Source: Phytopythium helicoides (Eukaryota; Oomycota; Peronosporomycetes; Pythiales; Pythiaceae). Taken from it: DNA of 64,000 bases. Positions 1 to 10,342 of this stretch are shown here, one piece after another. Where the stretch lies: assembly GCA_024867545.1 (NCBI GenBank), contig JANFNE010000025.1, positions 558,001 through 622,000 of the forward strand. Reading direction: 5' to 3'. The translations under genes and the position numbers were made by a program. Each line of letters opens with the position of its first letter. Position 1 is the first letter of the stretch. Under the pieces are notes generated by a model that made no database searches, was not told the origin of the DNA, and worked only from the letters and a program-made list of their open reading frames with translations.

Positions 1-1208
1 AGTTTCAGGTTCCTCCTGAGAGCTGTCCACGTTCATGTCTTCCTCTTCCTCGCTTTCGTCGAGAAGTTCAGTTGCATCGCTTTTGGCACCCTCGTCGTCG
101 GCATCATCAGTAGAATTAGCACCAAACCCAGATGCGGCAAGGAACTTGGCGACAGCCTGTTCCTTTGTTGTAAACATGGTGACATTTGGAGCCCACTTGT
201 CGAACGGAGTGTCGGGCATGATAAACCAAGTCTCGTCTCCATTCGACATGGTCTGCCAACCGCTTTGGAGAGCGAGGGGCCATGCAAACTCGACAAGGTC
301 CTCTTGGTTCGAGACGTCACCGTTCCTTGTGTCCTTGATCCACTGCTTCAAATACCGAGCGCAAGCCTTCTCGAGTGTGTCGAAGATGTTAACGTTGGGC
401 CGGAAGTCTAAGAAAGACACATCAGGCATCTTGAACAGTTCCTGCCCGTCACCCTGCCTGAGTGTCTCCCATCCGCTTGCCACCATCATTTCCCAGCACT
501 TCGACGACAGGCCCTCAATCTTGTTGAGGGCAGCAATTGCATCCGTGGCGACTTGGTTCGAGGGCTCAGCAGCATTCTTCTTTGGCGAGCTCTTGCGCTG
601 CTTCGCGACCTTGTGCGTCTTGTGTGTCGAAGAGGGGCGTGTCTCCTGCAGAGATTCATCGAGCGCGTTCTTCCTCTTGCCAAGATTGCTGGCCGCGTCC
701 TGCAGCTTTTTGACAAAGAACTCGGTCGCCTGCAAAAGCGCCACACGCAGCGTTAGCTCCACCGTCGCTGCTCGGAATTCTGCTCGCCTGTATCATTTAC
801 CTCCCCGTCCGTGGTGGCCTTGGCGGTGAGTTCTTCGGCCTCGGCGCAGGCGCGCTGGTAGACCGCGTGCATCTCGGTGCGCACAATCTCTTCCTCGGAG
901 ACGCCGAGCTCTCGGCAGAGCGGGCCGAACTCGTGGCGGTCGGCGAAGTCCGCGGCCAGCAGGTCGTCCTCGTGCGCGACGCAGAACTGCAGGTTGGGCG
1001 CGACGCCCGGCGCGCGCACGCGGGCGGCGCGCGGTCCGACGCCCAGGAAGTGCACGACGCGGTCCTCAACGTCCAGCGCGGGCTTGGCGTCGCGCAGGCT
1101 GGCGACGCTGTGCATGTGGGCGGCGGCCGCCGAGTAGTCGGCGTACACGCAGGCGGGCCAGGGCACCTGCATGGCGCGCAGCTTGACCCAGCGCACTCGC
1201 GGCGCCAT
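1..1208 (-). CDS. PWWP-like protein with repeat modules (3' end off the window)
   Basis: Two exons are visible: 1208-801 and 729-1, joined in phase 0 across a 71-nt intron (donor GTAAAT, acceptor TTTTGCAG). The ATG at 1208 begins MAPRVRWVKL and is followed by PWPACVYAD, which resembles the start of a PWWP domain, a reader of methylated histone tails or DNA in the nucleus. A Lys/Ser-rich linker follows. Two copies of a ~55-residue module then appear (genomic 340-530 and 130-290), with the pattern SGW-x(n)-MPD-x(3)-F-x(3)-PN-[VI]. The tail is acidic and the frame stays open to base 1, so the C-terminus is missing. The same module occurs in the divergent gene at 1834, so the two are paralogues over that part. 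PWWP identity rests on one short motif; a nuclear or chromatin role is inferred. Confidence 0.72.
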
Positions 1209-1833
1209 GGTCGACGGCTCGTGGGGACGCGCGGGGCCGGCGAGCGCGTGGGCGATCTGTCTCTTCTCGGACTGGCGGACTTGGTCCTCGGCGGGAGGGA
1301 AACCCGATAGGAGTTTTTGGCGCGCGATGACCATCACTCCGGAGATTTGAAGTGTTGTTATGGGGATTGTATGTTTATTTACGTGGCTGGATTTGGGAAT
1401 TTTGAGGGAGGATTTTGGTTTAGTTTGGGCGATATGGGACAATTTAGAGGTAGGTTTCTAGGTGGGAAGCTGTTTGGGTGGATATGACATTGTTAATTTA
1501 GGATTGTACGTTTTTACTGATACAAATGGACATGGAGGACAGCTGTATGTCCAGGTCCTGGATCTCCTTGAGCGCGGGAAAATTGAGTTGATCGGCGCGA
1601 GCGTTCGGATCTCCAAGGATCCGATCGACGCGCCGTTATCAACTCGATCAGCGCGATCGGATCTCGATAGGACTCTCCGCATACAATCGCCAAGTGAGAG
1701 ATTTTTGGCGCGAGGTCAGACGGCGACGACACCTTCGCCTCGAGTATTTATACACCAGGTGGCAACGCGCGAGCCTGGCGGCTTGAAGCACATCGAGACC
1801 GCAGCTCACGGGCCACAGACCGAAGCGGGCGAC
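1209..1833. promoter_or_regulatory. Divergent promoter with GATCSGATC-type inverted repeats
   Basis: This is the spacer between the two paralogous module genes. It contains a perfect inverted repeat, CGGATC (1606-1611) and GATCCG (1618-1623) around a 6-nt spacer, and the related GATCGGATC at 1655-1663. A TATA-like TATTTATA lies at 1745-1752, about 82-89 nt before the chosen ATG at 1834. The frame of the right-hand gene stays open upstream of 1834 back to 1462, but that stretch shows none of the protein's composition and is read as untranslated. Confidence 0.4.
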
Positions 1834-3918
1834 ATGCAGGACGTGGACGTGGTGCTGGGGCTGCCGAGCGCGCGAGAGCCAGCGTTCGCGGCCGGCTCCG
1901 TGGCCGCCAAGGCCGCCAACGAGAGCGTGGACAGTGACGCGACGGCCGACGCCGACACGCAGGACGAGGACGACGACGTGGGCGTGGAGGCCACGCAGGT
2001 GATCCACGAGGAGGATCTGCCGGAAGAGGAGGAGGAGGAAGAGCAGCAGCAGGAAGAGCAGGAGAAGGAGGAGGGCGCCACACCCCAGGAAAAGCCCAAG
2101 GAGGCCGGTGCGAGCCCCGCCAAGAGCGACGGCGACAAGGACCTGAGCGCCAGGGAGCGGTTTGAGAGGGAGTTCGGTGCCATCTGGGACCTGCTGGAGA
2201 AGAGCGGCTGGCAGGTTGCGCAAGGCCCCAACACGCTCTTCTGCGCCATGCCAGGCGTCCAGTTCTTCAGCTTCAAGCCAAACATCAACGTGTTCGATTC
2301 GAAGGACAAGGCGTGCTGGAAATTCATCGCGCAGTCCCGAGCGAGTGAGGGGGACGACGCCACGCAGGCGGTTGTGTGGGAAACGCTCTGGCCCATCTGC
2401 CAGAAGCGATTTGGGTGGTTCACCATGGAGTACGGGGCCGAGACTCTGTTCGTCAAGCCTGGCACAAACTTCATGGACTTCAAGCCCAACGAGACCATCT
2501 TCCAGTCAAAGAAGGGTGCTGTGCTCAAGTGCCTCGCGACTGAGGTCGGCGTGATCAAGCTCGGCGACTCGGTTGAGGGAGCGCAAGCCATCATGTTTGA
2601 AGAGCCCAAGCCCAAGCCGGTGAAGAAGGTCAAGAAGGCAGCCCCAAAGCAAGACCTCAACGGGTCGAATGCTGAAGCCTCGTTCAAGACACCGTCTCCA
2701 AAAGTACACAAGAAGTCTCTGCTGCCACCGTCTAGCGGCAAGTCCAAGTTCGTCACGCCTCCCACAAAAAAGTCGATCATCCCAGCTAAATCGTCGTCTG
2801 GCGCCAAGAAGAAGGTAGCTTCTGCCAAGAGAAGCAAAACACTTGCCAAGAAGAAAGCGGCGGCAGCTGTGGTGGAAAAGGACATCTTTGTCTTCAACCC
2901 ACCCGAGTTCCGATGCACATTCGGCCAAATTCTCGGGATTTTGAAGAATGAAGGCTGGTACTACCAGCCTGGCAAATTTGAGTACGACTACTTTGCACCG
3001 GATTACAACAAGGACAATGCAAAGCTCAACAGCAACTACTGGCAGTCGCAAGCCGAGTTTGAGAACTTCCTCAAGGACAGTGGCAAGTGGGACGACATCG
3101 AGTACAAGCTAAAGAGTCAGCACAATGAGATGGTGGAAGAGCTGCGCGAGGAAGCCTACCAGAAACACCTAAAGCAGCTCGAAATCACTGCTGAGAAAAA
3201 GAGGCGCTTGGCCGCGCTCGCACCAGCTAGGGCGGAAACGACTTCTGACCATGCTGAACATGCAGCAACTGCGAAGCCCGCTGTCAAGAAGGCTCGAAAG
3301 CAGACTGCTCCGAAGCGGAAGGCTCCACCAAAGATTGTTATCCCGGCGAAAACTGCATTCTACGAGGAGGCTGTGTCGTCGCGAGTGGATATTACAATGG
3401 GGAAGATCGAGAAGAAGTTGCTGTCGAAAGGGTGGACGTATCGTCCTGGACGCTTCGAGTACGACTACTTCAAGCCAGGCGTTACCAACAAAAAGACGGC
3501 GCGGCTAGGCGAGGACTACTTCGAGAGTCTTGCGGATCTCGAGATGCACCTCAAAATGACTGGAATGTGGGAGCGCCTCTCTCGCGAAATCGAGGATGAT
3601 CATTTCGCCGAGCAGGAGCAGCAGGCCATCGAAATGAGCCAGGAGCATTCTCAGCCGTTGGATGAGGAGACTAAAGAGAGCGAGTCGCTGCTGTCCCATC
3701 CGAAGCCGCATGTGATTGCGTCTTCGCTTTCGCATTCGAAGAGTAGTCCACCAGTGCCCAAGTTCACGCATCTGAAACGCAAGGCGTCGCCACCGCCGCT
3801 CACGTCGTCACCAAGTGTCAAGAAGGCTCGCAGTCCCAGCGCCATCAAGAAGAGTGACGTGCAGGCGCTGACGAACGAGATCTGGGCTAACTCCCACGAG
3901 TTCGAGTTTGACGATTGA
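1834..3918 (+). CDS. Four-module GW-repeat protein, Lys-rich linkers
   Basis: Single exon of 694 residues from the ATG at 1834. An acidic N-terminus (about residues 40-100) is followed by four copies of a ~55-65 residue module at roughly residues 110-170, 180-236, 359-427 and 516-583. Modules 1 and 2 share [FS]GW-x(n)-LF-x(2)-PG-x(2)-F-x(2)-FKPN. Modules 3 and 4 are a second type with EGW or KGW, then PG[KR]FEYDYF. Between them are Lys/Ser/Pro-rich linkers (about 255-355 and 465-515), typical of nucleic-acid-binding or nuclear-localised proteins. I do not recognise the module as a named family; similar Gly-Trp modules seem to occur in other stramenopile proteins, but I cannot check that. It is divergently paired with the PWWP-like paralogue at 1-1208. 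A chromatin-associated role is inference. Confidence 0.85.
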   Translation: MQDVDVVLGLPSAREPAFAAGSVAAKAANESVDSDATADADTQDEDDDVGVEATQVIHEEDLPEEEEEEEQQQEEQEKEEGATPQEKPKEAGASPAKSDGDKDLSARERFEREFGAIWDLLEKSGWQVAQGPNTLFCAMPGVQFFSFKPNINVFDSKDKACWKFIAQSRASEGDDATQAVVWETLWPICQKRFGWFTMEYGAETLFVKPGTNFMDFKPNETIFQSKKGAVLKCLATEVGVIKLGDSVEGAQAIMFEEPKPKPVKKVKKAAPKQDLNGSNAEASFKTPSPKVHKKSLLPPSSGKSKFVTPPTKKSIIPAKSSSGAKKKVASAKRSKTLAKKKAAAAVVEKDIFVFNPPEFRCTFGQILGILKNEGWYYQPGKFEYDYFAPDYNKDNAKLNSNYWQSQAEFENFLKDSGKWDDIEYKLKSQHNEMVEELREEAYQKHLKQLEITAEKKRRLAALAPARAETTSDHAEHAATAKPAVKKARKQTAPKRKAPPKIVIPAKTAFYEEAVSSRVDITMGKIEKKLLSKGWTYRPGRFEYDYFKPGVTNKKTARLGEDYFESLADLEMHLKMTGMWERLSREIEDDHFAEQEQQAIEMSQEHSQPLDEETKESESLLSHPKPHVIASSLSHSKSSPPVPKFTHLKRKASPPPLTSSPSVKKARSPSAIKKSDVQALTNEIWANSHEFEFDD

Positions 3919-4025
3919 GCTAGCGACCATAAATCGATATGTAGGGGCTATATTGAATATCTCCCCGTTCTTGCATTGCGCACCATTCTTTTTCTCGCTT
4001 TCAACTGGATGCCGCCTTGTATCCA

Positions 4026-4619
4026 TCAAAGAATGCCCTTGAGCGAGGCGCCGGCGCGCCGGTGGATGCTCTGCCGCTCGTCCTCCGTCCGGTTGATGCT
4101 GAGCTTGAGCGCCTGCCAAAGCGAAAACCAGTGTCACCGACTCACTTTCCACTTCCTTTCCAGGGGAAGCACTCACAGCGATCTCGTCCGGCGTCGCGTC
4201 GCTTGTCGGCGCCGCCGTGAGGTTCGACATGTCGGCGTCCGCGAGCTGCAGCGCGCAACATTGTCAATTACTGTTTTATCAGAGAGGAACTCTGCAACAG
4301 CAGCTTACTCGCGAGCTAAGGCGGTTCAGCATTTCAATGATGCGGTCCTTGTCGGCTGGTGCAATTCACTTCATCAGCGTCTGCTCAACGAAGAAGCCCA
4401 CGAGCACGCCAATCCGCGCCACGGTCTCACTCACCGTACGCGTCGGACGCGTCGTACGGCGTCTCGGCGCCGTGGTGGTCGCTGCGCGCGCAGCCGACGG
4501 TCAGTTGTCGCCCACCGAGGCGCTCAGCGTCCCCTGCACACGCACATCTTGTCGAACACCAGGTCCATCATCTTCTTGAGCTTGTGGATGTCGTCCTGCA
4601 TCTGCATGATCTGCTCCAT
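4026..4619 (-). CDS. Small five-exon protein, 109 aa, unknown
   Basis: Exons 4619-4540, 4481-4435, 4355-4309, 4245-4177 and 4112-4026 join in consistent phase and give 109 residues. Most donors are GTGAGT or GTAAGC and the acceptors end CAG; the weakest donor is GTGCAG at 4539. The N-terminal ~25 residues are amphipathic and Met-rich (MEQIMQMQDDIHKLKK), a likely coiled coil. A second helical stretch (DKDRIIEMLNRLSSRLADAD) lies near residues 43-62. The C-terminus is basic. The ATG at 4619 is 217 nt from the Leo1 ATG on the other strand. No family recognised; a small coiled-coil adaptor is the most that can be said. The model comes from splice logic alone and is too exon-rich to show as one open frame. 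Confidence 0.6.
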
Positions 4620-4770
4620 GTTGCCTGCTCGGCGTCGCGGCGAAAAATGACTCGCAAGGTGCGCTTTTGCCCGCAGCCTTCTCCCTATATCGCACTTTAC
4701 AGGTATAAAACGCACTTAAAATCCCCCATGCGAACCTAAAGACCCACGCCCCCTCCAACCGCCAAAGCCA

Positions 4771-4813
4771 AAGCTCCAAGCCTAAGTAAGCTCCAAGCCT
4801 AAGCTCCAAGCCT
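4771..4813. repeat. Triple 13-nt direct repeat upstream of Leo1
   Basis: AAGCTCCAAGCCT occurs at 4771-4783, 4788-4800 and 4801-4813, just before the Leo1 ATG at 4837. The last copy runs into CCTGGAGCTT, which is partly complementary to the repeat. It lies in the Leo1 leader or core promoter. Confidence 0.85.
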
Positions 4814-4836
4814 GGAGCTTAGTGTCGAGCGGCGCC

Positions 4837-6320
4837 ATGTCGTCTCCCGAGGCGGCGACGGGCAGCAGCAGCGACAGCAGCAGCGAGGACGAGTTCGACT
4901 TGGCCAAGACGCCGGCGCAGCAGCCGTCGGTGGAGCGTGAGGAGGCCAAGAGCGACGAGGAGGCGGACAAGGCGGGCAGCTCCAAGCTGTTCAGCGACGA
5001 GGAGGACGAGGAGGAGGAGGAGAAGCCGCCCAAGAAGGAGGAGCCGGAGGGCGACGCCAAGAAGGAGGAGATGGAGGACCTCTTCGGCTCCGACTACGAC
5101 TCGGAGGAGGAGGAGTTCAAGGCCTCGTACGTCGGCTTGGCGGCTGCGGGGGACAGTGGATGGATGCGATGACTAACACTGCTGCGGTTGGGCAGAGGGA
5201 TCAAGGAGTCGCCGGTGCGGGATGACCAGCGCCATGCTGGTGGAGACGCGATCGACCGCGCGGATGCGGATGCGGCGTACGACGGCGGCTTCGGCGGTGG
5301 ATCCGGCGCAGAGGGTGAGATCTGGCTGCCCAAGACGCCGCGCGCTCCCAAGGGAGCTACATGCTACGTGACCAAGATGCCTAACATCCTGCGAGTTGTT
5401 CCGACGGCGTACACCAAGGCGTCAATCGCCGAAGAGATGGAGAACCCGTCGGATGAGACGCTGTACCGCAACTACGTTCGCTGGCGTTACAAGCGCAATG
5501 ACGACGATGGCCGCGTGCTCGTCGACCACAAGACGGGGCTCCCAATGCGCGAGTCCAACACAAAGCTCGTGCAGTGGGAGGACGGCACGCTGACCATGTT
5601 TGTCGGTAAGGAGGCGCTGCACCTGACGCGCCAGAAACTTGCGAACTCGTTCCTGTTTGTGAACGAGACGTCAAGCGATCGCCCAGAGTTTCAGGACCCA
5701 GAAGAGGAAGACGAGGACGTCCCCGGCCAGGAAACAGTGCTTGAATGCCACTCGCGATTAAACGAAAAATCACGATCCGCCCCATGACAACGTCGAGCAA
5801 GTCGCACAAGTCGCTCACCATGTCAATGCGCGCTAAGCACAACAAGGGCGTCCAAAAGGTAAAGCAATATATCTCCGAGCTCGACGGTGACCGCGAGCAA
5901 GAGCAGCGTGTCAAGATCGAGGACGAAAAGCTGCGACTGCTTAACCGTAAGAAGGCGCGCCAGTCGTACGAGTATGACCGCGAGCGATCATCGGCTCGCA
6001 TGGATGCCAACTTCCTTGAGCACGGTCACGATGATTATGACGACGACGAGCATGTGGGAGCTATCAAGCAGCAGTTTGGCTCCAAGGGAAAGGCGAACCG
6101 CAAGCCTGCTCGTCGCCCCGTCAGCAATGTGGGCATGGGTTTCGATGACTACAGCCGCCAGCGCAGCAGTCGTGAGCGTGAACGCTCCGACAGCGAAGAG
6201 GAAGACGGCTTTGGCCGTGGACGCGAAGCCGTGGAGGAAGAGGAGGAGGAAGAGGAGGAAGAGGAAGTTGTCATCCGTTCGCACAAAAAGCGGCGGACGG
6301 TCGATGAAGACTCGGACTAG
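4837..6320 (+). CDS. LEO1: Leo1, Paf1 transcription-elongation complex subunit
   Basis: Leo1 is a subunit of the nuclear Paf1 complex, which travels with RNA polymerase II and supports histone modification. Exon 1 (4837-5126) encodes a Ser/Glu/Asp-rich N-terminus ending SDYDSEEEEFKAS. A 69-nt intron (5127-5195, donor GTACGT, branch TGACTAAC) follows, then exon 2 from 5196. The core has the Leo1 signatures PNILRVVPTAY, RNYVRWRYKR and KLVQWEDGTLTMFVG, then KITIRPMTTSSKSHKSLTM. The tail is basic/acidic and ends in a Glu run and a KKRR signal. The frame must change once near 5745-5775; one missing A in the AAA at about 5760 would restore it. No intron fits there, so I treat it as a probable assembly indel. 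Overall length and order match the family. Confidence 0.93.
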
Positions 6321-6411
6321 ATGCTTGCGGGATTGGGAATTAGCAGAGATCAGTCGGTTCGCTCTATTACGTTTGCTTCATCTTTCGCATCGGAACGTTG
6401 GTGCTTTCTAT

Positions 6412-9400
6412 CTACTTCGTTTGCATGAGGAACAAACACGAGTCCATAGCTCCGCGAAAGGCATCGCCAACAGCAGCATGCAGCTCTTCGTTGGACCAAC
6501 GCAAAGTGCCGTCGTCGTCGTCATTCCCACCTCCTTCCTTGTTGTCGCGCCACTTGGCGCGAGTACGCAATCCCTTGAGATACCGCAACAATGCCAAATC
6601 ACCCTGTGGCATCACCAAGACGAGTGTGCCACTGGGCAGCGCACTCTCAGCCGCGAGCTTCTTGGAACCAAGACCCGTCAAGTCTGTCAAGAAGGTGTCC
6701 ACTTGCTTGCAGTGCGCGTGCTGGCGTGCCATCCAAGCGTCATGCCGGCCAACAAAGTCCTCGTGCTGCTGCTGGATCGTCGGCGGGGTTGCCGTGTCGG
6801 AGGACGTAGGATCCGAAACGGTGGTTGGTGTGTCGACTTCGATCCAGCATACATCAGCATGCTTATCTCCGATCACACTGTTTTTCACGGAATCCGTGAG
6901 CGATGCCCATGACGAGCAGTCCGCCGCGTGTGCGATGACCAGACTAGATCCAGCCACAATCGCTTCATCACCACTTAACCGTCGCTTGTACTGCACCAAC
7001 CCATGGCGAAACGGGTTCTGCATGACGGCACGCAAATCCCCGCTTGCGTACAATTCCCACGGCTTTCTTGACGCTGGCTTACTTTCTTTTGCATCCGAGG
7101 ACAGCCCTGCTTCCAGATGAAACATTGATACACGCTTGTTGAACAAAGAGGCTTTGGCGAGCAGAGAGTCGAACGCTCCACCATCGCTCGCATTCCCTCC
7201 ACCATTCGAAGAGTTCGAGCTTGTGGACGTCGTTGCTGTCATATCGGGAACGCCAAACCACGGACCGCGACGCAACTTCAGCAGGAGCAGGTCCATAGCG
7301 GAGATAGCGTCCTCAGCAGAATCGTGCCCGTTCACATCGACGCTCTGGATGTCCCGTGACAGATAAGTCTTCGTCAAGTACTTGAGGGATGCGCGGAAGG
7401 GGAACCCGCGTTGATGAGGGAACAAGATTGCAGTGTCTGCGATGCGATTGTGCACAAGACGCAGAGCACGAAGGTCACTGGTGAGCGAGTGGCCCACAAG
7501 AACCGTATCTTCAAACAGTAGCGTCGAAAGCAGCTCGTTCTGGACATCAGTAAGAGTCCTCGTCGTGTCTTTGAGTGTCTCGGCTGAAATACCGCTGTAC
7601 TGAGTGTGATAGTTGACGATATCGCGCGGTGGCTTAACCAGGGCATCATACACGCTCTTGCCATTGATGTCAACCACTGTAACGCGGGTCAACTCCATCC
7701 CAAGAGCTGTTTCGCACATCTCACAATCGAGCGCGAGAGCACACAGTGTTTCTTGTCCTTCCTGCTGATCAGCCGATCGCTTCCGCGTCTGCTGATATTT
7801 CTCATGAGGCAGCAGCAATGACGAGGCTGACGCCTCAAGACGCGTCTGCTCGGCAACAATATCCACCGGGTACCCGTGCTGCAGAAGCTCAGCGGATGAC
7901 AGCACGTAGTACTCCAACGCCAGGCGCTCTTCTGCAGTCAAACCTTCGGGAGGAGATTGCTCAGAGCTCGGCTCAGCGGGTTCCTCCAGTCGACTGATCG
8001 GTCTCGGCATCAGTCTTCTGCTTTTTGTTTAGCTGCTCGCCTTCAACAGGCTTCGCCTCCTTCTTTTTGATAGTTGGTAGGATCACATTCCCGTCCAAAG
8101 TGCGAGCGACATCGACAGCAGTCGCTTTCACAAGGGACAGACGGATCGAACGCTGCCTTTCTCCTTCCTCGCCGTCACGCTTGCGTTTCTTAGCTTGCAG
8201 GTGCTCGGGAACGTCTCGGGCGTACATGTTGTCCAGCAGAGCATTTGTCGAAAAGTAATGGAATGATCCGTCCTCACTCACCAACACATCTAGTGTATAG
8301 TTTTCGTCCTCTTCGTCTTGAATCTTGTTTTGCTGGTGTTTCTGATTGTTCGCCGAAGCAACCGCAACAGCAGCAGCGGCTGAGTCCTCCCCTGATGTGT
8401 CGATGCCCACAAGTTCCATCATATCCATTCCAGCTGGAAGGCCGCTCGCACTTGAGCTAGTCGTGGACGATGTTCCAACAGCTCGGCGCCACTTAAGGTA
8501 TAGCGTTTCCCCGTCTAGTTCCCAATTACCTCCTGCTGTCGGTTGACTGCGACGCGCAAAAGATCCATCCGGAGTCGTCAGCAGCTCGTCAACAAAACCA
8601 AAGGAGTGCTCCATCATGAAAGTGAGCTCGTGCGAGTAGAACAGCTCCTCCATCGGCAGGTTTCTGGCACAGCAAGAAATAGTCAGAATTCGACTAATAC
8701 AGCAACACTAAAGGGAATCGAGCTCACCTGGTATCAACTCGCGGCTTCGGAAACTTGTAAAGCAGCTCAGGAAGCGGAGATTCGATTCGACGCGTATGCT
8801 CACGTTTCGTCAACGAAACGGGGACGCTCGTGCATGCATCGAAGAACGGTAGCGTCGGTCGGAACTTTTGCAAAACAGCTGGGTGCACTCCGTTCAACAT
8901 CACCAGGCAGATATGAGACGGCAGTGGCGCATCTGGAAAGAGCGACGGAAGAAGATACTCGCTAACGACCTGCTCGAGATCTTCACCGGTTTCGCCATCC
9001 TTGATTGATTTGCTCTCGCCGCTCAGACGTCTTCTCCATCACATTCAGCAGCAGTGTTTGCACGTCATCAACAGTGAGCCGTCGACGTGCGCGCGACGAT
9101 TCCATCCACGCTGCAAAATCTAGCAGCACGCGGCTCCGCGGCTGCTGCCGCGGGTACTTGAGCACGAGGTCAGCCGAGTACGTGCGGTCATCCTGCTCAT
9201 ACTGCGAACTGCTGTGCTGGCTCCTACTGGAGTAGCTACCTTGGCTCTGTCCAGAGTATCCCCCGCTGTGGCTCGGGTAGTGATGCCCCGGAGGCGGTCG
9301 CTGCGGCTGGTGGTAGAGCTGCGAGTGCTGCAGCTGTCCGCCGTTGCGCTGTCCGTAGCTTCCGTTCGGCGGCGGTCTCGACTGCACCTGAGCATGCGAA

Positions 9401-9666
9401 GGTCGCTGCTGCGACGGAGGAAGCGGAGGCGCGGAGCCTGGCGGCAGCGGCGGCCATTGCTTGGATCCAACAACTCCAATCGCAGGCGCCTCGGCCACTT
9501 CTCCCTCTTCTCCGTCCTCGTTCTCAGCTTCTACGGACGCTATTGACGCGCGACCGGCGCCATTCGACGCGTCTTGAGCCGCGCTTCCAGCAGCAGCGGC
9601 GGGCGTCGGCTCCTCGCGCTCCTCGCCCTCCTCCAGCACCTCGCCGTCCTCCCACTCGTCGCTCAT
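6412..9666 (-). CDS. REXO-type DEDDh RNA 3'-5' exonuclease
   Basis: RNA exonuclease of the Rex1/REXO1/REXO5 group, which trims RNA 3' ends in the nucleus. The N-terminus (ATG 9666) is acidic, then Pro/Gln/Tyr/Ser-rich. A conserved middle part follows, including HICLVMLNGVHPAVL and NLPMEELFYSHELTFMMEHS, interrupted by a 64-nt intron (8664-8727). The DEDDh domain lies at about 7750-7290: ALDCEMCE (motif I), VGHSLTSDLRALRL (motif II) and HDSAEDAISAMDL (motif III), so all catalytic residues are present. The last ~250 residues may hold RRM-like folds as in REXO5. Two single-base changes are needed to keep one frame, at about 9013-9024 and in GGAGG near 7985 (one extra base each). Otherwise it would be three broken pieces. 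It is convergent with Leo1. Confidence 0.85.
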
Positions 9667-9750
9667 GCTGCCGGTCTCCTGGTGCTGCAACAATGCGCGT
9701 TTCCATTGGTTGAATGGGCTTCCGAGATTTCATTGGCTGAAAATCATTGT

Positions 9751-9849
9751 AACGGATACGAACCGTTATTGTTTGATACGCACCGACATGGGTACAGAGG
9801 AACGGATACGAACCGTTATTGTTTGATACGCACCGACATGGGTACAGAG
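9751..9849. repeat. Exact 50-bp tandem duplication
   Basis: The 50-bp unit 9751-9800 is repeated at once at 9801-9849 with no mismatch over 49 bases. Each unit starts with AACGG-7 nt-CCGTT, a short inverted repeat. It lies 85 nt upstream of the REXO start, in the shared upstream region with the gene at 10343. Confidence 0.97.
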
Positions 9850-10255
9850 TTCGGTTCGTGAGTTCGGACTGCAAGATGCGCTCCACTCGCGCCACTCGTC
9901 GGTGTTGGTCTCCGTTCAGCTCCATCGCGTGGATGTTGATCATCGGTTGGCCCACGACAAGCCTCGATGCGATGCAGTGACTCACTACTGTACCACGCAC
10001 GAGCCAGCCGGTGACACCTGTCGACCTGGTCACCCCCGCCCAGTACTCGACGCATGTGAGTCACGGGTTAAGGCGTTCTGGTGCGACCAGCCCGTCGCTG
10101 CCGGCTGGCTTCCTCCGCTCTCTATCGCACACACCTTGCTGACAATGCACTCGATGCTGTTCCGCGCGTCTTCTTGCCTCGTTCCTGCCGTTGCCGGTCG
10201 GTTGGGTCGTTGCGTGCGAGTTGGTGTCGATTCGACGTGACTCGCCTCGCCCCGC

Positions 10256-10262
10256 TCACTCT
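10256..10262 (+). promoter_or_regulatory. Oomycete-type initiator of copy 1
   Basis: TCACTCT matches the oomycete initiator TCAYTYY and sits 81 nt upstream of the ATG at 10343. The same element is conserved in the inverted copy (59395-59401, minus strand). The homology between the two loci starts only about 13 nt further upstream, so the core promoter was duplicated with the gene. Confidence 0.55.
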
Positions 10263-10342
10263 TCGATCCGCCTTCTTCCCAGCAAGAAGACCTCCCCCAC
10301 TCTTCCTACTCGACCCCGAGTCCCCATCTTCTCTCCACTACA

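Noticed and set aside
35..829. 264-codon open frame on the plus strand
   Set aside because: Antisense shadow of the PWWP/module gene, whose minus-strand frame carries the repeated modules.
1806..2918. 370-codon minus-strand frame
   Set aside because: Antisense to the four-module gene; Ser-rich sequence mirrors its Asp/Glu and Lys codons.
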